Positions 1-7,508 of a stretch of DNA of 8,521 bases are shown here, one piece after another; position 1 is the first letter of the stretch; every line of letters starts with the position of its first letter. Made by a program: the position numbers and the translations under genes. The stretch lies in assembly GCA_013813755.1 (NCBI GenBank), contig JACCRD010000137.1, positions 1 through 8,521 of the forward strand, given 5' to 3'. This DNA comes from Acidobacteriota bacterium (GTDB lineage: Bacteria > Acidobacteriota > Blastocatellia > Pyrinomonadales > Pyrinomonadaceae). Under the pieces are notes generated by a model that did not search any database, was not told where the DNA came from, and saw nothing but the letters and a program-made list of their open reading frames with translations.

Positions 1-2550
1 GCCAATCGGGTCGCCCGGCGGATTCGGGAGCGGCGCGGTTTGTCGGCGCGGCGCATCGGGGCGCGTTAGAAATCGCTCAATGTCGTCAAGCGCCGCGTTA
101 TTGTGCGCGGCGGTGTCGCCAGTGACAACGAGTTGTTTGAGCATTCTTTGCAATGCGCGTAAAGCTTCGGTGGCAGTTGCTCTGACTTGCGTTTGAGCAT
201 TGGCATTTGCTGCCAAATCCATCAGGCGCGTGACCGTCAAACTTTGTTCAGCGCGCAGAATCGCTGTTTGATGCGAATTTTGCGCTGGCGGAGGCGTTGT
301 CCAGGTTGTTTTAACCAGCGCGTCGACCACTTCTCTGAAATGCGGATTGGCGTTGTTGCGCGCATTAAAATCTATCAAACGCGCGGCGCGGTTTGGTTCA
401 AGTAAACTTGTAATTGCCATATCAGCCGCGATTTCCGCCGCGCCGATTGGGTCGAAAACAGGACTGGTACGTTTGCTGAAAAGCTCTGACCGACCGGAAT
501 TGTAGCCATAAGCCAAGGGCGGAATTATTTTTAATATTTCCTCTGAAATGACAAGCTCTTCCGGTTTGAGCGTCTCCAGAACGACTTGCAGAGCTTCGCG
601 TTGGCGATTTGCCGGAACTATTTCCTGAATTTGCGCCGGATTAGCCGCCTTTTCCGTTCTGACCGCGTAGGTGTAATAAACGCCGCCGAGCGTTTTGACC
701 GCTGCCGTTAACTGATATCGATGATGCAGAAAGAGCGGCAGAAATTTTGTTTCAAGTTCTGATAAAGGAGTTCCACGTTTGATATTGCTTAAACCGAATT
801 GCTCGAGACCGATGCGCCGCACCCGCATTTCGTGTTTCAAAGACGCTACCGGATCGCTGCCGTTATCCCAGAGATTTGAAAGCGGATGCGCCGCGCTTGC
901 CGGGCGCGTGTCAGAGTCGGAAATAAAGAGCATTCCGTCTGAAACGCCTTTGCGGACAATTTTCTCGAGTTCGTTTTCTTCATTCGCGCTTTTGTTAAAT
1001 TGCGTATAAGCGTATTGAATCGCAAATTTGTCGTAAGCGCCGATGCCGACGGCGTAAGCGTTGGAAAAATCGAGTTTGCCGTTTTTGATTTCAATCAAAG
1101 GCGCCGGGTAATCCATCACCGAAGCTCGACCGTAGGTGCTGGCGGCGAAATTATGCGCGAGTCCGAGCGTGTGTCCGACTTCGTGCGCCGAAAGCTGACG
1201 AATGCGGGCAAGCGACATCAAATTCGAGTCAGTTTTCTCATCGGCTTTAACCAAATAATCAACGTCTGGCAAAGAGGCGAATTGACAGGCGTTTGATGAA
1301 TTGCTCGCCGAATTATTATTTGAATTATTCGCTGAATTGCTTGCTGAATATTGTGGCGCGAGTCCTTCGCCGATTAAAAAATCCTGTCGCGCCCTTTGTG
1401 AATCGAGCGTGACGACGCCTTTAATAATTTCGCCGGTGCGCGGGTCGGTGATGCTGCTGCCGTAAGCCCAGCCGCGTGTCGAACGATGCACCCAGTTGAT
1501 GACGTTGTAGCGCACATCCATCGGGTCGGCGTCGGGCGGCAAAACTTTGACTTGAAACGCATTGCGAAAACCGGCGGCTTCATACGCTTGATTCCACCAA
1601 GCCGCGCCTTCGATCAGAGCGTCTCGAATTTGCTGCGGCGCGCCGTTATCGACGTAATAAACAATTGGTTTAACCGCTTCGGAAATTTTTGCCGCCGGGT
1701 CTTTCTTCTCCAAGCGGTGACGAATTATCCAGCGTTTTTCGAGGTTCTCGGAAATATCCGTTGCGTAATCGTAAAAGCTGATTGGGATTGTTCCAACACG
1801 CGGGTCAAATTCGCGCGGGCGATAATTATTGTCGGGCAGTTCGACAAACGAATGACGTTCCCTGATCGTAACGGCGCGTGCCGTCGGCGCGGTTTGCCTG
1901 ATCAGATTTCCGGCATCGGCATTTGTCGCAAGCGTAAGCGTTGCTTCGACTTCGGTATTTTTTGGAAAACCTTTTGTTCTCGGCAAATAGAGCGCGCTCC
2001 GGCTTTCATCCAAGCTGTAAATCCCCTGATTGGCTTGGCGTAAACGGTCAGCCACGCCGTGCGCGTCCCGAATCAGAAAATTAGTTGCGTCAACCAGAAC
2101 GCGCTCGCCTTCCGTCGCTTCAACCTTAAAACCCCAAATCACCGATTTAGCAAACGATTCTTCAACCGAACGCTTTTCCGCCGCATTGTCGCCCAAAGCG
2201 CGGTATTCATAATTCGGCTGAACGAGCAGAATCTTGTTTCCGGCGCGCTCGAAATAAACGATTTTGGTATCGCCGAGCTGCCCTCGGTCAAGTCCGATCG
2301 GGTTAGACCCGACACCGGTCGGAAGCGAAACTTGATACAAAAACTCCCGGTTAAAGCGCGAAATTTCAAGGTATATTTTGCCATCGTCCGCGTTCAAATA
2401 AAGCGGCACAAAGCCGTCGATTTTTTGAAGCTTTTCGGTAATCCCGGTAAAAGTTTTCTTAATCGGCGGCGCATCCTGTTTTTTGTCCTGCGCCAGCGCA
2501 GTTAAAGAGACAAAAACAAATATGAGCAATGCGAGAAAAATCCTGGACAT
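1..2550 (-). CDS. Secreted zinc-dependent metalloprotease, DUF5117/DUF4953 family (3' end cut by window edge)
   Basis: An ATG-started frame stays open for 850 codons to the window edge without a stop, so the C-terminus is missing. Residues 1-20 are a Sec signal peptide (MSRIFLALLI... ending ALA, cleavage before Q21). The metzincin-type zinc motif HEVGHTLGLAHN lies at residues 456-467, giving ligands H456, H460 and H466 and catalytic base E457. A Met-turn-like SVMDY follows at 477-481. By family knowledge, DUF5118 and DUF5117 regions would fill the N-terminal third and DUF4953 the part around and after the zinc site; I placed these from overall resemblance, not a profile search. A Ser/Asn-rich linker (about 401-420) precedes the catalytic helix. 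The visible end, PPGDPIG, resembles the family tail, so probably little is lost. The protein should act in the periplasm or outside the cell; the substrate is unknown. No Shine-Dalgarno is visible before the ATG. Confidence 0.9.
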   Translation of the reverse strand, partial: MSRIFLALLIFVFVSLTALAQDKKQDAPPIKKTFTGITEKLQKIDGFVPLYLNADDGKIYLEISRFNREFLYQVSLPTGVGSNPIGLDRGQLGDTKIVYFERAGNKILLVQPNYEYRALGDNAAEKRSVEESFAKSVIWGFKVEATEGERVLVDATNFLIRDAHGVADRLRQANQGIYSLDESRSALYLPRTKGFPKNTEVEATLTLATNADAGNLIRQTAPTARAVTIRERHSFVELPDNNYRPREFDPRVGTIPISFYDYATDISENLEKRWIIRHRLEKKDPAAKISEAVKPIVYYVDNGAPQQIRDALIEGAAWWNQAYEAAGFRNAFQVKVLPPDADPMDVRYNVINWVHRSTRGWAYGSSITDPRTGEIIKGVVTLDSQRARQDFLIGEGLAPQYSASNSANNSNNNSASNSSNACQFASLPDVDYLVKADEKTDSNLMSLARIRQLSAHEVGHTLGLAHNFAASTYGRASVMDYPAPLIEIKNGKLDFSNAYAVGIGAYDKFAIQYAYTQFNKSANEENELEKIVRKGVSDGMLFISDSDTRPASAAHPLSNLWDNGSDPVASLKHEMRVRRIGLEQFGLSNIKRGTPLSELETKFLPLFLHHRYQLTAAVKTLGGVYYTYAVRTEKAANPAQIQEIVPANRQREALQVVLETLKPEELVISEEILKIIPPLAYGYNSGRSELFSKRTSPVFDPIGAAEIAADMAITSLLEPNRAARLIDFNARNNANPHFREVVDALVKTTWTTPPPAQNSHQTAILRAEQSLTVTRLMDLAANANAQTQVRATATEALRALQRMLKQLVVTGDTAAHNNAALDDIERFLTRPDAPRRQTAPLPNPPGDPIG
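1295..1353. repeat. Imperfect short repeats encoding a Ser/Asn-rich linker
   Basis: Degenerate copies of GAATTGCTYGCYGAAT and related GAATTATT units are strung together inside the metalloprotease gene. On the coding (minus) strand they give runs of Ser, Asn and Ala codons (residues about 401-420, for example SANNSNNNSASNSS). The composition is unlike the flanking, conserved-looking protein sequence. It is probably a flexible linker expanded by slippage just N-terminal to the zinc-binding helix. Confidence 0.55.
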
Positions 2551-2585
2551 AAAGTTTATTTCAGCGTTAGTTTTTTGGTAAAAGA

Positions 2586-2614
2586 ATAATGCCTTATTCG
2601 TCGGTGAATATCAA
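2586..2614 (-). promoter_or_regulatory. Sigma70-type promoter candidate for the metalloprotease
   Basis: Read on the minus strand, a -35 box TTGATA (2609-2614) and a -10 box CATTAT (2586-2591) are separated by exactly 17 bases. Transcription would start near 2579 and leave a leader of about 30 bases before the ATG at 2550. The spacing and box quality are good, but this is a sequence match only. It implies that the metalloprotease is transcribed separately from the serine hydrolase upstream. Confidence 0.55.
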
Positions 2615-2657
2615 TAAAATTCTTCAAGGTTGTGAACTTATTTCTTCATCACAATTT

Positions 2658-2688
2658 TCAGTTTCGCATCTTACTTTAACGAAACTGA
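2658..2688. other. Hairpin in the intergenic gap between serine hydrolase and metalloprotease
   Basis: TCAGTTTCG (2658-2666) is perfectly inverted as CGAAACTGA (2680-2688) around a 13-base loop. It lies about 70 bases past the serine hydrolase stop. On the minus strand it is followed by AAAATTGTG rather than a U-tract, so it is a poor intrinsic terminator for that gene. It could be an mRNA 3'-end stabiliser or a weak terminator. The rest of the 210-base gap shows only the metalloprotease promoter candidate. Confidence 0.35.
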
Positions 2689-2760
2689 TTTTGTGCGCGA
2701 CATAAGCCTGCGTTTGAATCGGTAAGCAAAATAATCGGAGATGCAACACAGGTTTCCGTA

Positions 2761-4164
2761 TTATTCTTCTTCCTCTAAATTCATTCCCGCTATTTTACCA
2801 GTTTCATCCAGCTCAAATCGCCAGAGCATTATTCGTGCAGGCGTTTCCGCCTTGTAACGATAAACGCGATTTTTACCTGTCGTTTCGCTGTTAATGAAAA
2901 CGAAATTTTTAAGTTTACCGAAAGAAGAGAGTCGTTCGGTTAAAAGTTTGGCGCGTTCGCCTGAGAGTGATTTGCGCATTTCATCGGTAAACGAATCCAG
3001 ATTCAATTTGTTTCCCATTCGCCCGCGCAAGGCGGTTTCCAATAGATTCGTAATTTTTGCGTTGGGGTTTATTTGCGTTTTCAAAGCCCGCAAAGAAATA
3101 TCCGGCAGATAAATTTTTGCGACGCCGCGGGCAATTGCACCGCCGAGCCCCTGGTCGCCTAAGTTAGTCAAAACAATAACGGTTAAATTGTCATTAATAT
3201 AACGCGAAATATTTGCGGCGAAACCTGCCGTTTGCCCGCCGTGAGAGATGAGCTGGTGACCGCGAAAGTCCGCAACGTTAAAACCGAAACCGTAAGGGTG
3301 AGGCTTGCCGTCGCTCAAAACAAATGGCGTCCACATTTGATCGAGACTGATTTTTTTGAGCAGCGTTTCACTTCTTAAAGCCGCGTCCCATTTCGCCAGA
3401 TCAAGGGCGGTTGAAACGATTGCGCCCGCCGAGAAAACATCGGTCAAATCATAATCGCGTCCGACAAGTTTTCCGTTTTCCCATTCGTAACCGTCGGCGC
3501 GGTTCGGAACGATGAATTGCGGGTCGCGATTTGCAGTTTGATTCATTCCGAGCGGTTTGAAAATTCGCGTTTGTGTAAAATCCCAATAGGATTTTCCCGA
3601 TACTGATTCAATAATAAAACCGAGCAGATTGTAGCCGGAGTTGCTGTAGATATAACGCGCGCCCGGCTCAAATTCGAGCGGAAGAGCGCCGATGGCTTTG
3701 ATAAAATCATCGCGCTTCATTCGTTTGGTCAGTTCAAAACCAGAACCGATTGCCGTGTAACTTTTCACGCCCGAAGTGTGGGTTAAAAGATGACGGACGG
3801 TAACTTTCTTCCAAATTTCCGGCGCGTTTGAAAGATACGTGCCGATTTGAGCGTCTAAATTTATTTTGCCTTCCTCGACCAGCAGCATAATCGCGGCGGC
3901 AGTAATTTGTTTGGTCACCGAGCCGATTTCAAAAACCGTGTCTTTGGTGACGGGCGCATTCAGCTCGACGTTTGCCAAACCGTAACCGGAAGTTTTGATC
4001 ACCCGACCGTTTTTGACAACGGCGACGCTCGCGCCTGGAATGTGGCGTTCGCGCATCTGCGCTTTAACGTAATCGTCAACTTGGTCAGCAGACGCTGGAA
4101 CAATGCCGCACAGCGTGAAAAGTAAAAGCAGAGCCAAGTATGAAAAAGTAATTTTACAATTCAT
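2761..4164 (-). CDS. Secreted serine hydrolase, beta-lactamase class C / penicillin-binding-like family
   Basis: The 467-residue protein begins with a clear Sec signal peptide (residues 1-26, MNCKITFSYLALLLLF... ending ASA). It then has the hallmark motifs of the PF00144 serine hydrolase fold. These are SVTK at 82-85 (S82 nucleophile, K85 general base), YSN at 173-175, and HGG at 308-310 in the position of the KTG box. About 100 residues beyond the catalytic domain form a C-terminal extension of unassigned fold. Family members include esterases, D-aminopeptidases, DD-peptidases and class C beta-lactamases; the motifs alone do not decide the substrate, so resistance should not be assumed. I chose the ATG at 4164 because a frame-extending TTG at 4221 would overlap the -10 box of the likely promoter and would put 19 extra residues before the signal peptide. 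No Shine-Dalgarno is evident. It is divergent from the MATE gene. Confidence 0.9.
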   Translation of the reverse strand: MNCKITFSYLALLLLFTLCGIVPASADQVDDYVKAQMRERHIPGASVAVVKNGRVIKTSGYGLANVELNAPVTKDTVFEIGSVTKQITAAAIMLLVEEGKINLDAQIGTYLSNAPEIWKKVTVRHLLTHTSGVKSYTAIGSGFELTKRMKRDDFIKAIGALPLEFEPGARYIYSNSGYNLLGFIIESVSGKSYWDFTQTRIFKPLGMNQTANRDPQFIVPNRADGYEWENGKLVGRDYDLTDVFSAGAIVSTALDLAKWDAALRSETLLKKISLDQMWTPFVLSDGKPHPYGFGFNVADFRGHQLISHGGQTAGFAANISRYINDNLTVIVLTNLGDQGLGGAIARGVAKIYLPDISLRALKTQINPNAKITNLLETALRGRMGNKLNLDSFTDEMRKSLSGERAKLLTERLSSFGKLKNFVFINSETTGKNRVYRYKAETPARIMLWRFELDETGKIAGMNLEEEE

Positions 4165-4220
4165 AAATTTAGGTTTGATACTTTGCAGAAATAAACTTTT
4201 GAAATTATTCAGCGATGTCA

Positions 4221-4250
4221 ATCATACGAACATAGAGCCGCCCAATACAA
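4221..4250 (-). promoter_or_regulatory. Sigma70-type promoter candidate for the serine hydrolase
   Basis: On the minus strand TTGTAT (4245-4250) and TATGAT (4221-4226) are 18 bases apart. Transcription would start near 4214, about 50 bases before the ATG at 4164. This supports that ATG over the upstream TTG. A TTGACA lies just downstream (4216-4221) but has no good -10 partner at normal spacing. Confidence 0.5.
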
Positions 4251-4286
4251 GTGAAAATGAAAGTTAAATTGTTGTTTTCAGCATTT

Positions 4287-4314
4287 TTGTTTAAAGCAGA
4301 TTTCGTGGTATATT
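4287..4314 (+). promoter_or_regulatory. Promoter candidate for the MATE transporter
   Basis: TTGTTT (4287-4292) and TATATT (4309-4314) are 16 bases apart. A start near 4321 would give an unusually long leader of about 130 bases before the ATG at 4450. The leader includes a six-codon reading frame (4325-4345, MKFIVR). Together with the promoter facing the other way, this makes the 285-base gap a divergent promoter region. Confidence 0.4.
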
Positions 4315-4449
4315 CGCAAACATTATGAAATTCATCGTCCGCTAAATTCCCGCAATTCGTTCACGGTTCGTCTTTTTGCATTCCTGAAAAAGAAAAACTA
4401 TCCCGGCGCATCCCGCGCGAATATTTTAACTGGTATTTTATCAATTTTT

Positions 4450-5892
4450 ATGTCTAATCTTATCGAATCTCGGTCTGAAAGAGATGTAGATAAATCTGTC
4501 GAGGCAGATCAGTCTTTTCTCTCAATTCTGCGCGAAGCGTTTACCGGCACCGAGCGAAATTTGACCGAAGGTTCACTGCGCAAAGCAATCGTTCTTCTTT
4601 CGATACCGATGATTGCGGAGATGCTCGGTGAAAGTCTTTTTGCCGTCGTCGATATTTTCTTTGTCGCCAAACTGGGTGCGGAAGCAGTAGCGGTTGTCGG
4701 TTTAACCGAAGCGATGATTGTGATCGTTTACGGGCTGGCACTGGGAATTTCAATCGGCGCATCGGCGACGGTGGCGCGAAGAATCGGTGAAGACGACAGC
4801 GACGGCGCTTCGCATACAATAGTGCAGGTTTTGTATCTGGGCTTAATCGTTTCAATTGTAATCAGCATCGTCGGCGTGATTTTTGCTCCGCAACTGCTCG
4901 CATTGATGGGCGCGGAAGAAAGCGTCGTCGCGCAGGGCACAACTTTTACGCGCATAATGCTCGGCGGAAACGCGGTGATTATTTTTCTGTTTTTGATCAA
5001 CGGAATTTTTCGCGGCGCCGGGGATGCGGCGATTGCGATGCGCGTTTTGTGGTTGGCAAATATCCTGAACATAATTCTCGCGCCTTGCTTTATTTTCGGC
5101 GTCTGGTTTTTCCCCGAATTGGGCGTGACGGGCGCGGCGGTCGGCACAACGATTGGGCGCGGCGTTGGTGTGTTGTATGCGTTTTATTCTTTAACCAGAC
5201 ACGGCGGACGTTTTACGATCCGGCGGAAACATCTGCCGTTTATGCCGAAAAAGATTTGGCAACTGATGAAACTTTCGGCTTCAGCAAGTCTTCAGACTTT
5301 AATCGGAATGACAAGTTGGGTGGCGCTGATTCGCATCGTTTCAGGTTTTGGCACCGAAGCCGTCGCCGGTTATCAAATCGGTATTCGGATAATCATTTTC
5401 GCGCTTCTGCCGTCGGTTGGCTTGAGCAACGCGGCGGCAACCATCGTCGGACAATCGCTCGGTGCGGGAAAACCCGAACGCGCCGAAAAAGCCGTTTGGA
5501 CTGCCGCATTTTACAGCGCCGGATTTTTATTTGCGGTCGGCGTTCTGCTCGCTGTGTTTTCAAAATTACTCGTCAGTATTTTTACAACTGAACCGGTGAT
5601 CGCGGGTTACGCTGCCGATTGCCTTTTGATAGTTTCGCTCGGGTTTTTATTTTACGGCTTCGGAATGGTTCTGGAAACTGCGTTCAACGGCGCGGGCGAC
5701 ACGATTACGCCGACTTATCTGAACATTTTTATTTTCTGGCTCTTTGAAATCCCGCTTGCCTATGTTTTAGCCTATCACTTCGGACTTGAGGCGTACGGCG
5801 TGTTTTGGTCAATCACGATTGCATTTTCAATGCTGGCGATTGTTTCGGCGATTCTTTTCAGGCGCGGTAAATGGAAGGAAAAAGTTATTTAA
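4450..5892 (+). CDS. MATE family efflux transporter
   Basis: This 480-residue polytopic membrane protein has the size and layout of multidrug and toxic compound extrusion (MATE) carriers. It has a cytosolic N-terminal tail (1-40), then about twelve hydrophobic segments from residue 44 to 470. A basic, loop-like stretch (250-268) separates two six-helix lobes. The two lobes carry matching signatures, RGAGDA at 188-193 and NGAGDT at 413-418, and the segment PSVGLSNAAATIVGQSLGAG (321-340) is typical of the second lobe. D68, in the first helix (VVDIFFV), matches the acidic position that many MATE proteins use for cation coupling; this is inferred by analogy. It should export cationic drugs or metabolites using an H+ or Na+ gradient; the substrate is unknown. 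The ATG at 4450 is the first standard start in a frame open back to 4261. No Shine-Dalgarno precedes it. Confidence 0.93.
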   Translation: MSNLIESRSERDVDKSVEADQSFLSILREAFTGTERNLTEGSLRKAIVLLSIPMIAEMLGESLFAVVDIFFVAKLGAEAVAVVGLTEAMIVIVYGLALGISIGASATVARRIGEDDSDGASHTIVQVLYLGLIVSIVISIVGVIFAPQLLALMGAEESVVAQGTTFTRIMLGGNAVIIFLFLINGIFRGAGDAAIAMRVLWLANILNIILAPCFIFGVWFFPELGVTGAAVGTTIGRGVGVLYAFYSLTRHGGRFTIRRKHLPFMPKKIWQLMKLSASASLQTLIGMTSWVALIRIVSGFGTEAVAGYQIGIRIIIFALLPSVGLSNAAATIVGQSLGAGKPERAEKAVWTAAFYSAGFLFAVGVLLAVFSKLLVSIFTTEPVIAGYAADCLLIVSLGFLFYGFGMVLETAFNGAGDTITPTYLNIFIFWLFEIPLAYVLAYHFGLEAYGVFWSITIAFSMLAIVSAILFRRGKWKEKVI

Positions 5893-5904
5893 GGAAAACT
5901 GAAA

Positions 5905-6147
5905 TTATAATTTATCAGCCAATTCCGTGATGCCGCAGCGCGGGCAAGTTAGGGTGCGTTGAGCTACATCAGCCCATTTTGCAAGCGCAAGGCTAGAAAG
6001 TTTCGGTTGTTTGCTTTCGGCTTCGCCTTCGCGCATCAAGCGAGATTGTTTTTGTTCGGGAGAATTACCCTGTTCGATTGACTCACGCTCGCACTGCCGA
6101 CAAATCCAACCGAAACCATCGTTGTAGAAATCGTTTAGTTCAATCAT
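5905..6147 (-). CDS. Small two-CxxC zinc-ribbon-like protein of unknown function
   Basis: The 80-residue protein carries two CxxC knuckles, C16-R-Q-C19 (in GWICRQC) and C68-P-R-C71 (in LTCPRCG). This pattern would bind one structural zinc ion. The 48 residues between the knuckles are charged and Glu/Gln/Lys-rich (about 21-50), then turn hydrophobic (51-63). There is no signal peptide or membrane segment, so it is probably cytosolic. The function is not recognised; such proteins may bind nucleic acid or protein partners. It lies downstream of the HtrA gene on the same strand, beyond that gene's terminator, so expression may rely on read-through or on a promoter I cannot pick out. Its stop lies only 12 bases from the MATE stop (convergent). 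No Shine-Dalgarno is visible. The well-placed cysteine pairs argue for a real gene. Confidence 0.72.
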   Translation of the reverse strand: MIELNDFYNDGFGWICRQCERESIEQGNSPEQKQSRLMREGEAESKQPKLSSLALAKWADVAQRTLTCPRCGITELADKL

Positions 6148-6163
6148 TTAATTTAATGAATGG

Positions 6164-6208
6164 AAAAAACTTAAGCGGTAAGCAAATATGTTTTTTGCTC
6201 ACCGCTTA
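6164..6208 (-). terminator. Rho-independent terminator of the HtrA-like gene
   Basis: On the minus strand, about 19 bases past the stop codon, an imperfect stem forms between 6172-6186 and 6194-6208. It has eight paired bases built on AAGCGGT/ACCGCTT, one A-C mismatch, then six pairs AGCAAA/TTTGCT, closing a seven-base loop. The stem is followed on that strand by AAG and a run of six T (6164-6169). This is a standard intrinsic terminator shape oriented for the protease gene. Confidence 0.75.
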
Positions 6209-6226
6209 TTGTTTACTGCTCAATTT

Positions 6227-7456
6227 TTAGTATCTGCGCATTGGGCGACCTTGTGATTGCTGCGGCAGAGGATTGAGTCTAACCGGAATGGTTAAGGTTT
6301 TACCATTGCGGAAAACTTGAGCCTGAACCGTATCGCCAATCTGCTTTTTGTCGAGAACGCGGTAGAGGTCATCCAAATCGCCGATTGCCTGTCCGTCAAT
6401 CGAAGTAATGATATCGCCGAGCATCATTTGCCCGTTACTGTCTCTGGAAAGACCGCGCAAACCTGCCGCCGATGCCGGGCTGCCGCTGCCGACGGCGCGG
6501 AGAAGCAAACCTTTGGCAATTGGCAAATCTAAACCCTGTTCCTGCAATTTTTCAACGCTGACCCCGTCCACGCCGAGTTTCGGACGGCGGACTTCGCCAA
6601 ATTGAAGTAATTGCGGAATGACGCGCTTGGCAATATTAACCGGAATCGCAAACCCGACGCCGACCGAACCGCCGGAACGCGAGAGAATCTGTGAATTAAT
6701 GCCGATCATTTTCCCGTATTTATCAAGTAAAGGTCCGCCGGAATTGCCCGGATTGATTGACGCATCAGTCTGAATCGCGCCTTCGATGACGCGCCCGCTC
6801 GGCGCGCCGGGGACGGGAACCGAACGAATCGGACGCTGCAAGCCGGAAATTACTCCAGTCGTCAAAGTTCGGTCGAGTCCGAACGGATTGCCGATTGCCA
6901 AAACTTTTTGACCGACGTTGAGTTTGTCTGAATCGCTCAAAGAGATGACTGTCAAACCAGATGCCGGCGGTTCGATTTTAATAACCGCCAAATCCGTATC
7001 TATGTCTCCGCCGACAAATTTCGCCGGATAAACCTTATCTCCGCCGAAACTCACGTTTAATTTCGATGCGCCTTCGACAACGTGATAATTCGTTAAAATA
7101 TGTCCTTGGGCGTCAATGACCGAACCAGAGCCGTTGCCGCGCTCACGCTCAAATTCTTCACCGTAAAAATTTTCTGATCGCGCGCTGGTGGTAATAAAAG
7201 CTACGCCGGGCGAAAGCGTTTTATAAACTTCGATGCTGTTTTGCTCGTCGCTGACGACGGACGGCTCGGAGATTCCCTGTGGCGGCGCCATTTCTGCCAG
7301 CGCGAAATTGGCGTAATCGCGCATCTGCCAGGCGTTTTCAAAATTAGTCCCGAAATTAATTAGGCAAGCCATAGCGGCGACGGCGACGAATGCTGAACCG
7401 ATTGCCAAAAACAAAATTTGACGCGCTGATAATTGATAGATTGCTTTTTTTGACAT
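6227..7456 (-). CDS. Membrane-anchored HtrA/Deg-type serine protease with one PDZ domain
   Basis: The 409-residue protein has a short basic N-terminus and one hydrophobic anchor (about 14-35), then a linker and a trypsin-like domain. The catalytic triad is H125 (TNYHVVEG), D155 (DTDLAVIKI) and S239 (NPGNSGGP). The oxyanion and substrate-loop region GNPFGLDRTLTTGVISG sits at about 189-205. A single C-terminal PDZ domain (about 298-395) includes SPASAAGL and a GDIITSIDG core, and a short Arg/Gln-rich tail ends the protein. One transmembrane segment plus one PDZ resembles DegS-type anchored proteases, though DegP/DegQ-like quality control is equally possible. It should face the periplasm, degrading or sensing misfolded envelope proteins. 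I chose the ATG at 7456 because a strong ribosome-binding site precedes it; the frame extends to TTG 7513 and has another ATG at 7486, both less convincing. It is divergent from the glycine-zipper gene. Confidence 0.95.
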   Translation of the reverse strand: MSKKAIYQLSARQILFLAIGSAFVAVAAMACLINFGTNFENAWQMRDYANFALAEMAPPQGISEPSVVSDEQNSIEVYKTLSPGVAFITTSARSENFYGEEFERERGNGSGSVIDAQGHILTNYHVVEGASKLNVSFGGDKVYPAKFVGGDIDTDLAVIKIEPPASGLTVISLSDSDKLNVGQKVLAIGNPFGLDRTLTTGVISGLQRPIRSVPVPGAPSGRVIEGAIQTDASINPGNSGGPLLDKYGKMIGINSQILSRSGGSVGVGFAIPVNIAKRVIPQLLQFGEVRRPKLGVDGVSVEKLQEQGLDLPIAKGLLLRAVGSGSPASAAGLRGLSRDSNGQMMLGDIITSIDGQAIGDLDDLYRVLDKKQIGDTVQAQVFRNGKTLTIPVRLNPLPQQSQGRPMRRY

Positions 7457-7465
7457 AACTTCTCG

Positions 7466-7475
7466 CTCCCTTTTT
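7466..7475 (-). promoter_or_regulatory. Ribosome-binding site fixing the HtrA start
   Basis: AAAAAGGGAG on the minus strand lies nine bases before the ATG at 7456. It is the strongest Shine-Dalgarno in the window, and it selects this ATG over the in-frame upstream ATG (7486) and TTG (7513). Confidence 0.75.
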
Positions 7476-7508
7476 ATAAACTCCATAAAATGATTTGCTT
7501 CTAGGATG

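Noticed and set aside
1291..1353. Repeats as a CRISPR array
   Set aside because: The units are short, degenerate and lack regular unique spacers; they are in-frame coding sequence for a Ser/Asn linker.
1486..2043. Plus-strand open frame of 185 codons
   Set aside because: It lies wholly inside the minus-strand metalloprotease, which has a signal peptide and zinc motif in its own frame. The plus-strand product has no recognisable motif and skewed, Arg/Phe-rich composition.
2059..2505. Plus-strand open frame of 148 codons opposite the metalloprotease N-terminus
   Set aside because: It is antisense to the signal peptide and N-terminal domain of a well-supported gene, with no ribosome-binding site or domain evidence.
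2761..4164. Calling the serine hydrolase an antibiotic-resistance beta-lactamase
   Set aside because: The SxxK, YSN and HGG motifs define the broad fold only. The HGG box and the C-terminal extension are common in esterases and peptidases of the same family.
4165..4221. N-terminal extension of the serine hydrolase from a TTG codon
   Set aside because: The TTG overlaps the -10 box of the best promoter and would place 19 residues in front of an intact signal peptide.
5049..5591. Plus-strand open frame of 180 codons within the MATE gene
   Set aside because: It is a frame-shifted shadow of the transporter. Its product is Arg-rich, lacks hydrophobic segments and breaks no feature of the MATE frame.
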